Positions 1 through 7,688 are shown, counted from the first letter of the stretch. The stretch is 7,854 bases of DNA from Flavobacteriaceae bacterium (GCA_018662905.1 JABJFE010000022.1:1-7854), one strand, 5' to 3'. Program-made: numbers and translations. Notes: generated by a model not told the origin, from the letters alone.

Positions 1-194
1 CTATCAATTCTGCTTCTGTTGGCTTTTTTAAAACTTCCTTTAAAAATAAATGGAATTTCTAGTTTATTAGTTATATCAAATATTTTCTCAGCAATTTTAA
101 ACGCCATTTCTTCACCTTCAATAGCACATGGTCCTGCAATTAGAAAAAAATTATCAGAATTAGTATTCTTAATGTTTGGAATGTTATCAATCAT
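1..194 (-). CDS. kdsA: 3-deoxy-8-phosphooctulonate synthase (KDO-8-P synthase), N-terminal part
   Basis: Condenses phosphoenolpyruvate with D-arabinose 5-phosphate to give KDO 8-phosphate, the cytoplasmic precursor of the KDO sugar of lipopolysaccharide. Only the first 64 codons are present; the rest lies beyond the left edge, so the gene is partial because of the window and not visibly broken. The translated minus strand shows FFLIAGPCAIEGEE (residues 16-29) and FKGSFKKANRSRID (51-64), the first two conserved blocks of the family, including the KANRS substrate-binding segment. Cys23 sits where the metal-independent enterobacterial enzymes have Asn, which suggests the metal-dependent class. 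The ATG at 194 was chosen because MIDNIPNIK fits the usual flavobacterial N-terminus; the frame stays open upstream only to a stop at 237-239, with no other ATG. It is transcribed divergently from typA. Family assignment is firm; metal dependence is inferred. Confidence 0.9.
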   Translation of the reverse strand, partial: MIDNIPNIKNTNSDNFFLIAGPCAIEGEEMAFKIAEKIFDITNKLEIPFIFKGSFKKANRSRID

Positions 195-274
195 TTCAGG
201 ATTTTTATTTATGCTAAAATAATTAATATTCTCTAGTTATATGGTTTTGATGCAATTAGTATGTAAAAAGACAT

Positions 275-282
275 TACATTTG
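275..282 (+). promoter_or_regulatory. Promoter -7 box for typA (TACATTTG)
   Basis: TACATTTG matches the Bacteroidota -7 consensus TAnnTTTG at every fixed position and is followed by C. It lies 22 bases before the typA ATG, which would put the transcript start near 289 and leave a leader of about 16 bases. The -33 side is weaker: the nearest TTTG, at 246-249, is 25 bases upstream, longer than usual. Predicted from sequence only. Confidence 0.6.
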
Positions 283-304
283 CGCGAAATTATAGAAAGT
301 AAAG

Positions 305-2077
305 ATGCAGTCAATAAGAAACATAGCGATAATTGCTCACGTTGATCACGGTAAAACAACTTTAGTAGATAAAATTATAGATCAAGCAAAAATCTTAGAC
401 GATCGTAAAGAACGTAAAGATTTGTTATTGGATAATAATGATTTGGAACGTGAAAGAGGTATTACTATTCTTTCAAAAAATGTTTCAGTTGATTACAAGG
501 GGGTAAAAATTAATGTAATTGATACACCTGGTCACGCCGATTTTGGTGGTGAAGTTGAGCGTGTATTAAAAATGGCTGACGGAGTTTTGTTGTTGGTTGA
601 TGCTTTTGAGGGACCTATGCCGCAAACTCGTTTTGTTCTTGGAAAAGCATTAGAATTAGGTTTAACGCCAATTGTAGTTGTTAATAAAGTAGATAAAGAA
701 AATTGTACGCCAGATATTGTACATGAAAAAGTATTTGATTTAATGTTTGCTTTAGATGCAACTGAAGATCAATTGGATTTTGCCACAATTTATGGTTCAG
801 CTAAAAATGGATGGATGTCAACTGATTGGCAGGATCCAAAAGAAAATATCATAGATTTATTAGACGCGGTAATTGAGTCTATCCCTGAAGCACCGTACAG
901 AGATGGATCACCACAAATGCAGATTACATCATTAGATTTTTCGTCGTTTACAGGTAGACTTGCTATTGGGCGTGTATTTAGAGGGGATTTAGAAGAAAAT
1001 AAAGATTACATGTTGTGTAAAGCAGATGGTTCTGTCAAAAAAGTAAGAATTAAAGAATTACATGTTTTTGAAGGAATGGGTAAAGTAAAAGTTTCTAAAG
1101 TAAGAAGTGGAGATATTTGTTCTATTACTGGTTTAGAAGGGTTTGAAATTGGAGATACTATTGCAGATATTGAAAATCCAGAAGCATTGCCAAGAATTGA
1201 AGTAGATCAGCCTACTATGAGTATGCTGTTTACTATTAATAATTCACCGTTTTTTGGAAAGGAGGGTAAATTTGTAACTTCTCGCCATTTACGTGATAGA
1301 TTGTTTAAGGAAATGGAAAAAAACTTAGCTCTTCGTGTAGACACTACTGACAGTGAAGATAAGTTTAATGTTTTCGGACGTGGAGTTTTGCATTTATCAG
1401 TATTAATTGAAACTATGCGACGAGAAGGTTATGAACTTCAAGTAGGTAGACCACAAGTAATCATAAAAGATATTGATGGAGTAAAATCAGAGCCATATGA
1501 AACTTTATCTATTGATGTTCCAGAAGAGAGTGCTTCCAAAGCAATTAATTTAGTCTCATTACGTAAAGGAGATTTATTGGTGATGGAGCCAAAAGGAGAT
1601 TTACAGCATTTAGAGTTTACTATTCCATCAAGAGGCTTAATAGGTTTGCGTAATAGAATTTTAACTGCAACAGCTGGTACAGCAATTGTTAATCATAGAT
1701 TTAGTGAATACGGCCCTTTCAAAGGAGAATTTTCTGAGGATATTAAAGGTGCTATTGTTTCATCTGCAGCGGGAAAAGCAACTGCTTACGCAATCGATAG
1801 GCTTCAAGATAGAGGACGTTTTTTTATTGATATAAATGAAGAAATTTATATTGGTCAAGTAGTTGGAGAAAATAGTAAAGATTCCGACATGGGTGTTAAC
1901 TTAATTAAAGGAAAGCAATTAACAAACATGCGTAAATCTGGTACAGATGATGCTATGAAAATTGCTCCTAAAGTTGATTTTTCACTTGAAGAATGTATGG
2001 AGTATATAAAGGTAGATGAATATTTAGAAGTTACACCAGCTAGCCTAAGAATGCGAAAAATTACTTTTAGGCCTTAA
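305..2077 (+). CDS. typA: TypA/BipA ribosome-associated GTPase
   Basis: Translational GTPase related to EF-G and LepA. It binds the ribosome and in studied bacteria is needed for efficient ribosome assembly and for growth in the cold or under stress. All G motifs are visible: G1 AHVDHGKT (11-18), G2 RGIT (51-54), G3 DTPGH (73-77, with the catalytic His77), G4 NKVD (127-130) and G5 SAK (165-167). The G domain (about 1-200) is followed by the beta-barrel domain (about 205-295), the two EF-G-like alpha/beta domains (about 305-475) and the TypA-specific C-terminal domain, which contains the conserved SRGLIGLRN segment. At 590 residues it is slightly short: it stops soon after LRMRKI, without the basic tail many homologues carry. 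The ATG at 305 gives the standard N-terminus MQSIRNIAIIAHVDHGKT. It is a single gene, divergent from kdsA and convergent with ftsE; no strong terminator is seen in the 41-bp gap after it. Confidence 0.97.
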   Translation: MQSIRNIAIIAHVDHGKTTLVDKIIDQAKILDDRKERKDLLLDNNDLERERGITILSKNVSVDYKGVKINVIDTPGHADFGGEVERVLKMADGVLLLVDAFEGPMPQTRFVLGKALELGLTPIVVVNKVDKENCTPDIVHEKVFDLMFALDATEDQLDFATIYGSAKNGWMSTDWQDPKENIIDLLDAVIESIPEAPYRDGSPQMQITSLDFSSFTGRLAIGRVFRGDLEENKDYMLCKADGSVKKVRIKELHVFEGMGKVKVSKVRSGDICSITGLEGFEIGDTIADIENPEALPRIEVDQPTMSMLFTINNSPFFGKEGKFVTSRHLRDRLFKEMEKNLALRVDTTDSEDKFNVFGRGVLHLSVLIETMRREGYELQVGRPQVIIKDIDGVKSEPYETLSIDVPEESASKAINLVSLRKGDLLVMEPKGDLQHLEFTIPSRGLIGLRNRILTATAGTAIVNHRFSEYGPFKGEFSEDIKGAIVSSAAGKATAYAIDRLQDRGRFFIDINEEIYIGQVVGENSKDSDMGVNLIKGKQLTNMRKSGTDDAMKIAPKVDFSLEECMEYIKVDEYLEVTPASLRMRKITFRP

Positions 2078-2118
2078 AAGGATAAACAAAGTATTAATAA
2101 TGGAAAAGAAATGAGTTT

Positions 2119-2796
2119 TTAAGATTTTTTTGAAAGCTCAAAAAACCTTTCCTTCTCAACTCGAATTGTTTTTTCAGGGAATTTTGATATTATATCATAA
2201 TCATGTGTTGCGATTAAAATAGTTGTTCCACTTTCGTTAATTTCTTTAATTAAACTCATGATTTCTGAACTTGTAGCAGGGTCTAAGTTCCCAGTAGGTT
2301 CATCAGCTAATATTATTTCGGGATTATTTAATAATGCTCTTGAAATAGCAACTCTCTGTTGTTCTCCGCCTGAAAGTTCAAATGGATATTTATCAATAAC
2401 GTAGTCCAGGTTTACTTTTTGAAGAACTTCTTTAATTCTTGAATTTATTTTTTCCGAATCTACCCATTCAGTTGCTCTTAGAACGAACTCAAGATTTTGT
2501 TTTATTGTTTTATTGGGTAATAATTTAAAGTCTTGAAAAACAACTCCAAGTTTTCTTCTTAAAAAAGGAATTTCTTTATCTTTTATTTTGTTCAGGTTAA
2601 AGTCTAGAATTTGAGCCTCTCCATCTTCAATTTTAATATCTCCATACAGAACTCTTAATAAGCTACTTTTTCCTACTCCAGTTTTACCAATAAAATAGAT
2701 AAACTCACCTTTTTTTACAGATAAATTAATATTTCTAAGAATACTAGTGTTGTTTTGAGAAATGTTAACGTTTTTCAAATATACAATTGGATTCAT
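2119..2796 (-). CDS. ftsE: Cell-division ABC transporter ATP-binding protein FtsE
   Basis: Cytoplasmic ATPase that pairs with the membrane protein FtsX. In other bacteria the FtsEX complex drives activation of cell-wall hydrolases at the septum. The 225 residues hold one complete ABC nucleotide-binding domain: Walker A GKTGVGKS (37-44), Q-loop Gln88 within VVFQDFKLLP, signature LSGGEQQ (141-147), Walker B IILADEP (161-167, Glu166 catalytic), D-loop NLD (170-172) and switch His198. The FQDFKLLP segment and the short single-domain length favour FtsE over LolD or MacB, which usually have different residues after the Q-loop; assignment within this ATPase group is still by family resemblance. The ATG at 2796 is preceded by an A-rich leader with no clear Shine-Dalgarno. 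The gene stands alone: converging with typA, diverging from asnB, and with no ftsX in the window, so FtsX must be encoded elsewhere if this is a true FtsE. Confidence 0.88.
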   Translation of the reverse strand: MNPIVYLKNVNISQNNTSILRNINLSVKKGEFIYFIGKTGVGKSSLLRVLYGDIKIEDGEAQILDFNLNKIKDKEIPFLRRKLGVVFQDFKLLPNKTIKQNLEFVLRATEWVDSEKINSRIKEVLQKVNLDYVIDKYPFELSGGEQQRVAISRALLNNPEIILADEPTGNLDPATSSEIMSLIKEINESGTTILIATHDYDIISKFPEKTIRVEKERFFELSKKS

Positions 2797-2932
2797 TATT
2801 GTTTTTTTTTAATAAAACCAAATTAGTAAAAGTTTGACTTTTAAATATGTTTTTTATTTTTATTAATATTTAATTACATATTTATACTAAATATTATATT
2901 TTATAGTAAAAATGTAATCATTATAGATATAA

Positions 2933-2966
2933 TTGTTAATATATTTAACATTATGTATCATATTTG
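2933..2966 (+). promoter_or_regulatory. Predicted asnB promoter (TTG-N23-CATATTTG)
   Basis: A -7 box CATATTTG at 2959-2966 differs from TAnnTTTG only at the first base and is followed by C, as at typA and secDF. A TTG at 2933-2935 lies 23 bases upstream, at the long end of the accepted -33 spacing. Transcription would begin near 2973, about 9 bases before the asnB ATG, giving a very short leader. The surrounding divergent gap (2797-2981) is almost pure A/T. Confidence 0.5.
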
Positions 2967-2981
2967 CTTAAAATTTATTTT

Positions 2982-4646
2982 ATGTGTGGAATTGTGTGTG
3001 CATTAGATTTGAAGCAATCTTCAGATTTGTTAAGATCTCAAGTTTTAGAAATGTCTAAGAAAGTAAGACACAGAGGACCTGATTGGAATGGTATTCATTG
3101 CGGAAAGAATGTCTTGTTGGCTCACGAAAGATTAGCTATTGTTGATCCTGCATCCGGAAATCAACCAATTTATAGTGATGATAGAAATTTAATTTTAGCA
3201 GCAAATGGTGAAATTTATAATCATCAAGAGTTGAGAACTGAATTAAAAACCGATTATATATTTCAAACAAATTCTGATTGTGAAATCATTTTAGCTTTGT
3301 ACAAAGAAAAAGGAGTTAATTTTATTGACGACTTAAATGGGATTTTTGGATTTGTTTTATATGATGAAATAAATGACGAATATTTAATAGCTAGAGATCA
3401 TATGGGTATTATTCCACTTTATATGGGCTGGGATAAGCAAGGAACTTTTTATGTTGCCTCAGAGCTGAAAGCTCTTGAGGGAACCTGTAATAAGATTGAA
3501 ATATTTCCCCCTGGTCATTTTATGTCTAGTAAGGATAATAAAATGATTAAATGGTATGAAAGGGATTGGATGAATTTTGAATCTGTTAAAGATAATGATA
3601 CTGATTTAGAAGAATTACAAATAGCCTTAGAAGATGCTGTTCATAGACAACTTATGAGTGATGTTCCTTACGGAGTCCTTTTGTCAGGAGGTTTAGATTC
3701 GTCAATTACATCAGCTCTTGCTAAAAAATATTCAAAAAACAGAGTAGAATCAAACGATGTTAAATCTGCTTGGTATCCTCAACTTCATTCTTTTGCTGTT
3801 GGGTTAAAAGGCTCTCCTGATTTAATAGCTGCTCAAAAAGTAGCTACTCACATTGACTCTATACACCACGAAATAACATTTACCATTCAGGAAGGGTTGG
3901 ACGCTATCAAGGATGTGATATACCATTTAGAAACTTATGATGTAACCACTATTAGGGCTTCAACTCCTATGTATTTGATGGCTAGAGTTATCAAATCAAT
4001 GGGTATTAAAATGGTTTTGTCTGGTGAGGGGGCTGATGAAATTTTCGGAGGTTATTTATATTTTCATAAAGCACCTAACTCTAAAGAATTTCATGAAGAA
4101 ACTGTGAGGAAATTAGATAAGCTGTACCAATACGATTGCTTAAGAGCCAACAAGTCTCTAGCGGCTTGGGGAATTGAGGGTAGAGTTCCGTTTTTAGATA
4201 AAAAATTTATTGATGTTGCAATGCGTATCAATCCAAAAGATAAGATGATTAGCTCTGAAAAAATGGAAAAATGGGTTTTAAGAAAAAGCTTTGAAAAGTA
4301 TCTGCCTGAATCAGTAGCTTGGAGACAAAAAGAGCAGTTTAGTGATGGAGTAGGATATGATTGGATTGATAGTTTGAAAGATCTTGTGAATGAGAAGGTT
4401 TCAAATGAAATGTTTAAAAATGCTAAATTCACCTTTCCTTTCCAAACACCTATGTCAAAAGAGGAATATTATTACAGATCAATATTTGAAGAACATTACC
4501 CGTCCGAAACTTCAGCTATGACAGTTCCGTCAGTTCCGTCAGTAGCTTGTAGCACTCCAATAGCTTTAGAATGGGATAAAGCTTTTCAAAACTTAAATGA
4601 CCCGTCAGGAAGATCTGTTTCAAATGTTCATAATGATTCTTATTAA
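2982..4646 (+). CDS. asnB: Asparagine synthetase B (glutamine-hydrolysing)
   Basis: Makes asparagine from aspartate, ATP and glutamine in the cytoplasm. The N-terminal Ntn glutaminase domain (about 1-205) releases ammonia, which passes to the C-terminal synthetase domain (about 210-525). The start was set at the ATG at 2982 because the next codon is Cys2, the glutaminase nucleophile that must become the N-terminus after Met removal. An in-frame TTG at 2964 would add six residues and block this, and it also falls in the predicted -7 box. Visible glutaminase residues are Arg50, Asn75 in NGEIYNH and Asp99. The synthetase PP-loop is SGGLDSS (235-241), with downstream SGEGADE and QKEQFSDGVGY. The resulting 554 residues equal the E. 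coli AsnB length, and most blocks match it closely. It is flanked by gaps with their own promoters, so it is probably monocistronic. It looks intact. Confidence 0.97.
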   Translation: MCGIVCALDLKQSSDLLRSQVLEMSKKVRHRGPDWNGIHCGKNVLLAHERLAIVDPASGNQPIYSDDRNLILAANGEIYNHQELRTELKTDYIFQTNSDCEIILALYKEKGVNFIDDLNGIFGFVLYDEINDEYLIARDHMGIIPLYMGWDKQGTFYVASELKALEGTCNKIEIFPPGHFMSSKDNKMIKWYERDWMNFESVKDNDTDLEELQIALEDAVHRQLMSDVPYGVLLSGGLDSSITSALAKKYSKNRVESNDVKSAWYPQLHSFAVGLKGSPDLIAAQKVATHIDSIHHEITFTIQEGLDAIKDVIYHLETYDVTTIRASTPMYLMARVIKSMGIKMVLSGEGADEIFGGYLYFHKAPNSKEFHEETVRKLDKLYQYDCLRANKSLAAWGIEGRVPFLDKKFIDVAMRINPKDKMISSEKMEKWVLRKSFEKYLPESVAWRQKEQFSDGVGYDWIDSLKDLVNEKVSNEMFKNAKFTFPFQTPMSKEEYYYRSIFEEHYPSETSAMTVPSVPSVACSTPIALEWDKAFQNLNDPSGRSVSNVHNDSY

Positions 4647-4728
4647 TTTTTAATTTTTATTGTTAAAATTGTTGATAACTTACGGCTATTCAACTCTGAT
4701 AATTAGCTATTTTGCTTTGTTAAATGGT

Positions 4729-4736
4729 TATATTTG
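4729..4736 (+). promoter_or_regulatory. Promoter -7 box for gyrB (TATATTTG)
   Basis: TATATTTG is a full match to TAnnTTTG and lies 32 bases before the gyrB ATG, placing the transcript start near 4743 with a leader of about 26 bases. No clean -33 TTG lies at 17-23 bases; the nearest TTTG, at 4711-4714, is only 14 bases away. The box sits inside a dyad TGGTTA-N9-TAACCA (4725-4745). The rest of the 122-bp gap is A/T-rich and shows no convincing asnB terminator. Confidence 0.55.
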
Positions 4737-4768
4737 TTTTAACCAAAAAATTATAAAAATCTTTTAAA

Positions 4769-6706
4769 ATGAGCGAAGAAATAAATAAGAATCAGTATTC
4801 TGCTGATAGCATACAGGCTCTTGAGGGAATGGAGCATGTTAGAATGAGACCATCGATGTATATTGGAGATGTTGGTGTTCGTGGTCTACATCATTTAGTT
4901 TATGAAGTTGTTGATAATTCTATTGATGAAGCAATGGCTGGCCATTGTAATGAAATAAATGTTTCAATAAATGAAGATAATTCTGTTTCTGTTGATGATA
5001 ATGGAAGAGGAATTCCTGTAGGAATTCATAAAAAAGAAGGTGTTTCTGCTCTTGAAGTAGTTATGACTAAAATTGGAGCAGGAGGTAAGTTTGATAAGGA
5101 TTCGTACAAGGTGTCTGGTGGATTACACGGTGTAGGTGTTTCTGTAGTGAATGCATTATCAGATCATCTTACTGCAAGAGTGTTTAGAGACGGAAAAATT
5201 TGGATCCAGGAATATAGTAAAGGAAAAGCCTTGTATCCAGTTAAGCAGGATGGTACCACATCAAAAAAAGGTACTGAAGTTAAATTTAGACCTGATAAAT
5301 TAATTTTTAAAGAATCTCAAGAATACAGCTATGAAACCTTAGCTAACCGTATGAGAGAATTATCTTTTCTAAATAAGGGAATTACTATTTCGCTCACCGA
5401 CAAGCGAACTATGGTTGATGGTGAATATGTTAAAGAAGTTTTTAAATCTGAAGAAGGTTTAAAAGAATTTATTAGATTTTTAGATGAAAACAGAGAGCCT
5501 TTGACCTCTGATGTTATTTCAATGGAGGGTGAAAAAAATGGTATTCCTGTCGAAGTAGCGATGATTTATAATACATCGTTTTCAGAGAATTTACATTCTT
5601 ATGTTAATAATATTAATACTCATGAGGGAGGAACTCATTTAGCAGGTTTCAGAAGAGGTTTGACATCAACTTTAAAAAAGTATGCTGATTCATCTGGAAT
5701 GCTAGATAAATTAAAGTTTGATGTTGCTGGTGATGATTTTAGAGAGGGTCTTACAGCCATAGTTTCAGTTAAGGTAGCTGAACCTCAATTTGAAGGTCAA
5801 ACTAAAACTAAATTAGGAAACAGAGAGGTTAATTCTGCTGTTTCTCAAGCGGTTTCTGAAATGCTTGAAAACTATTTAGAAGAAAATCCTATGGATGCTA
5901 AAATTATTGTCCAAAAGGTTATTCTTGCAGCTCAAGCTAGACATGCAGCTAGTAAAGCCCGTGAAATGGTTCAAAGAAAAACTGTAATGAGTGGAGGAGG
6001 ATTACCTGGTAAACTTTCAGATTGTTCTGAACAAAATCCAGAACTTTGTGAAGTTTTTTTAGTTGAGGGAGATTCTGCAGGAGGAACAGCTAAACAAGGA
6101 AGGGACAGAAATTTCCAAGCTATTTTACCGTTAAGAGGTAAGATACTTAATGTAGAAAAAGCTATGCAACATAAAGTTTTTGAAAACCAGGAAATAAGAA
6201 ATATATATACTGCTCTTGGCGTTACAATTGGAACAGAAGAGGATAGTAAAGCTCTTAATTTAGAAAAATTAAGGTATCACAAGGTTGTAATTATGTGTGA
6301 TGCCGATGTAGATGGAAGTCATATTGCAACACTGATTTTAACTTTCTTTTTTAGATATATGAAAGAACTTATCGAAAACGGAAATATTTATATCGCTACA
6401 CCTCCATTATATCTTGTTAAGAAAGGAGCTAAAAAACTATACGCATGGAATGATGAGGAAAGAGATAAGATTATGGACGATTTTGGACAAGGAGTTTCAA
6501 TTCAAAGATATAAAGGGCTAGGAGAAATGAATGCTATTCAGCTTTGGGACACTACAATGAATCCAGAGTTTAGAACTTTTAGAAAGGTAACAATTGATAA
6601 CGCAGTTGAAGCTGACAGGGTATTTTCAATGTTAATGGGTGACGAAGTTCCACCAAGAAGAGAATTCATTGAAAAAAATGCTACATACGCTAATATCGAC
6701 GTCTAA
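4769..6706 (+). CDS. gyrB: DNA gyrase subunit B
   Basis: ATPase and TOPRIM subunit of DNA gyrase, which acts as GyrA2GyrB2 to introduce negative supercoils. The GHKL ATPase domain shows EVVDNSIDEA (46-55; catalytic Glu46, Mg-binding Asn50), DDNGRGIP (76-83; adenine-binding Asp77) and GGLHGVG (117-123). The transducer domain follows, with the conserved INTHEGGTH segment. The TOPRIM domain has EGDSAGG (433-439, Glu433) and DADVDGSH (511-518, metal-binding Asp511 and Asp513), and QRYKGLGEMN begins at 579. The length of 645 lacks the roughly 165-residue insertion of E. coli GyrB, as is normal outside proteobacteria. GyrB is preferred to ParE because of the YKGLGEMN ending and the close fit to flavobacterial GyrB throughout. 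The ATG at 4769 gives the usual short polar N-terminus. mdh follows 18 bases after the stop codon, so the two are likely co-transcribed. Confidence 0.97.
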   Translation: MSEEINKNQYSADSIQALEGMEHVRMRPSMYIGDVGVRGLHHLVYEVVDNSIDEAMAGHCNEINVSINEDNSVSVDDNGRGIPVGIHKKEGVSALEVVMTKIGAGGKFDKDSYKVSGGLHGVGVSVVNALSDHLTARVFRDGKIWIQEYSKGKALYPVKQDGTTSKKGTEVKFRPDKLIFKESQEYSYETLANRMRELSFLNKGITISLTDKRTMVDGEYVKEVFKSEEGLKEFIRFLDENREPLTSDVISMEGEKNGIPVEVAMIYNTSFSENLHSYVNNINTHEGGTHLAGFRRGLTSTLKKYADSSGMLDKLKFDVAGDDFREGLTAIVSVKVAEPQFEGQTKTKLGNREVNSAVSQAVSEMLENYLEENPMDAKIIVQKVILAAQARHAASKAREMVQRKTVMSGGGLPGKLSDCSEQNPELCEVFLVEGDSAGGTAKQGRDRNFQAILPLRGKILNVEKAMQHKVFENQEIRNIYTALGVTIGTEEDSKALNLEKLRYHKVVIMCDADVDGSHIATLILTFFFRYMKELIENGNIYIATPPLYLVKKGAKKLYAWNDEERDKIMDDFGQGVSIQRYKGLGEMNAIQLWDTTMNPEFRTFRKVTIDNAVEADRVFSMLMGDEVPPRREFIEKNATYANIDV

Positions 6707-6724
6707 TAAAAAATTATTAAATAA

Positions 6725-7645
6725 ATGAAAGTAACTATTGTAGGTGCAGGAAATGTTGGATCAACTTGTGCAGAAGTAATTGCAACTCAATCTATTGCAA
6801 GTGAAGTTGTTCTTTTAGATATCAAAGAAGGTTTTGCTGAGGGTAAAGCATTAGATATGATGCAAACTCAAACAACTATAGGTTTTGGAACAAAAATAAT
6901 TGGAACTACTGGTGATTATTCAAAAACATCTGATAGTGATGTTGTAGTTATTACATCTGGTATTCCTAGAAAACCTGGAATGACAAGAGAGGAGTTAATT
7001 GGAATTAACGCAGGAATAGTAAAAACAGTTTCTGAAAATATTTTAAAACATTCTCCGAATACAATTATCGTTGTTGTTTCTAACCCTATGGACACTATGA
7101 CTTATCTAGCACTAAAATCAACTGGATTACCTAAAAATAGAGTAATAGGTATGGGAGGTGCTTTAGACAGTTCTAGATTTAAAACATATCTTTCGCAGGC
7201 ACTCGATAGACCTGCAAATGATATTCATGGAATGGTAATAGGTGGTCATGGAGATACTACAATGATTCCATTAACAAGATTAGCTACTTATAATGGCTTA
7301 CCAATTTCTGACTTAATTACTGAAGAAGAATTAGAAAAGGTTTCAGCCAGTACGATGGTTGGAGGAGCAACACTTACTAAACTCTTAGGTACATCAGCTT
7401 GGTACGCTCCTGGTGCTTCAGTTGCTTTTTTAGTAAAATCAATTTTAAATGATGAAAAGAGAATTATTCCATGTTCAGTATTTTTGGATGGAGAGTATAA
7501 CCAAGATGACATTTGTATTGGTGTTCCATGTATTATTGGAAAAAATGGATGTGAAAAAATTATAAATTTAAAATTAAACGATCAGGAAATGGTAAAATTT
7601 GCTGACAGTGCATCAGCTGTTAGAAAAATGAATTTAGCTCTGTAG
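6725..7645 (+). CDS. mdh: Malate dehydrogenase (NAD-dependent, LDH-like type)
   Basis: Oxidises malate to oxaloacetate with NAD in the TCA cycle, in the cytoplasm. The Rossmann motif GAGNVGST (7-14) with Asp32 at the end of the second strand indicates NAD preference. The mobile loop IPRKPGMTREE (80-90) carries Arg82, the residue that separates malate from lactate dehydrogenases, and Arg88. Asn121 (VSNPMD), Asp149 and Arg152 (LDSSRF) and catalytic His176 (GGHGD) complete the active site. The 306 residues place it in the tetrameric LDH-like group; it ends a few residues sooner than some flavobacterial relatives, with no effect on known motifs. The ATG at 6725 immediately begins the first Rossmann strand (MKVTIVGAG), so no earlier start is needed. 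Only 18 A/T-rich bases separate it from gyrB, with no promoter-like box in between, so it probably depends on the gyrB promoter. Confidence 0.96.
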   Translation: MKVTIVGAGNVGSTCAEVIATQSIASEVVLLDIKEGFAEGKALDMMQTQTTIGFGTKIIGTTGDYSKTSDSDVVVITSGIPRKPGMTREELIGINAGIVKTVSENILKHSPNTIIVVVSNPMDTMTYLALKSTGLPKNRVIGMGGALDSSRFKTYLSQALDRPANDIHGMVIGGHGDTTMIPLTRLATYNGLPISDLITEEELEKVSASTMVGGATLTKLLGTSAWYAPGASVAFLVKSILNDEKRIIPCSVFLDGEYNQDDICIGVPCIIGKNGCEKIINLKLNDQEMVKFADSASAVRKMNLAL

Positions 7646-7688
7646 GTACAATCAATCTAATAAATTACTTTGATGTTTATTTTTAGAA

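Noticed and set aside
19..222. 67-codon plus-strand open frame with a hydrophobic peptide
   Set aside because: It lies antisense to the well-supported kdsA start region, has no family resemblance and runs past the kdsA ATG; it is a shadow.
2126..2145. Hairpin TTTTTTGA-AAGC-TCAAAAAA between typA and ftsE as a bidirectional terminator
   Set aside because: It has a single G-C pair and lies within the last ftsE codons. Neither strand shows the GC-rich stem followed by a T-run that is expected.
2776..2783. Minus-strand TATATTTG, a perfect -7 match
   Set aside because: It falls inside the ftsE coding region (codons for V-Y-L-K) and would start transcription after the ATG; chance in A/T-rich sequence.
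2819..2826. Minus-strand CTAATTTG as an ftsE promoter box
   Set aside because: It has one base too few between TA and TTTG and no clear -33 partner; too weak to list as a feature.
4091..4432. 113-codon minus-strand open frame inside asnB
   Set aside because: Fully antisense to conserved asnB coding sequence, with a low-information peptide; a shadow.
4670..4678. TGTTGATAA, one mismatch from a DnaA box, upstream of gyrB
   Set aside because: A single imperfect nonamer, with no cluster and no dnaA nearby, is not evidence of an origin.
6704..6719. TAATAA-AAAA-TTATTA at the end of gyrB
   Set aside because: A pure A/T dyad with a short stem; trivial in DNA of this composition.
7288..7512. 74-codon minus-strand open frame inside mdh
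   Set aside because: Fully antisense to conserved mdh sequence; a shadow.
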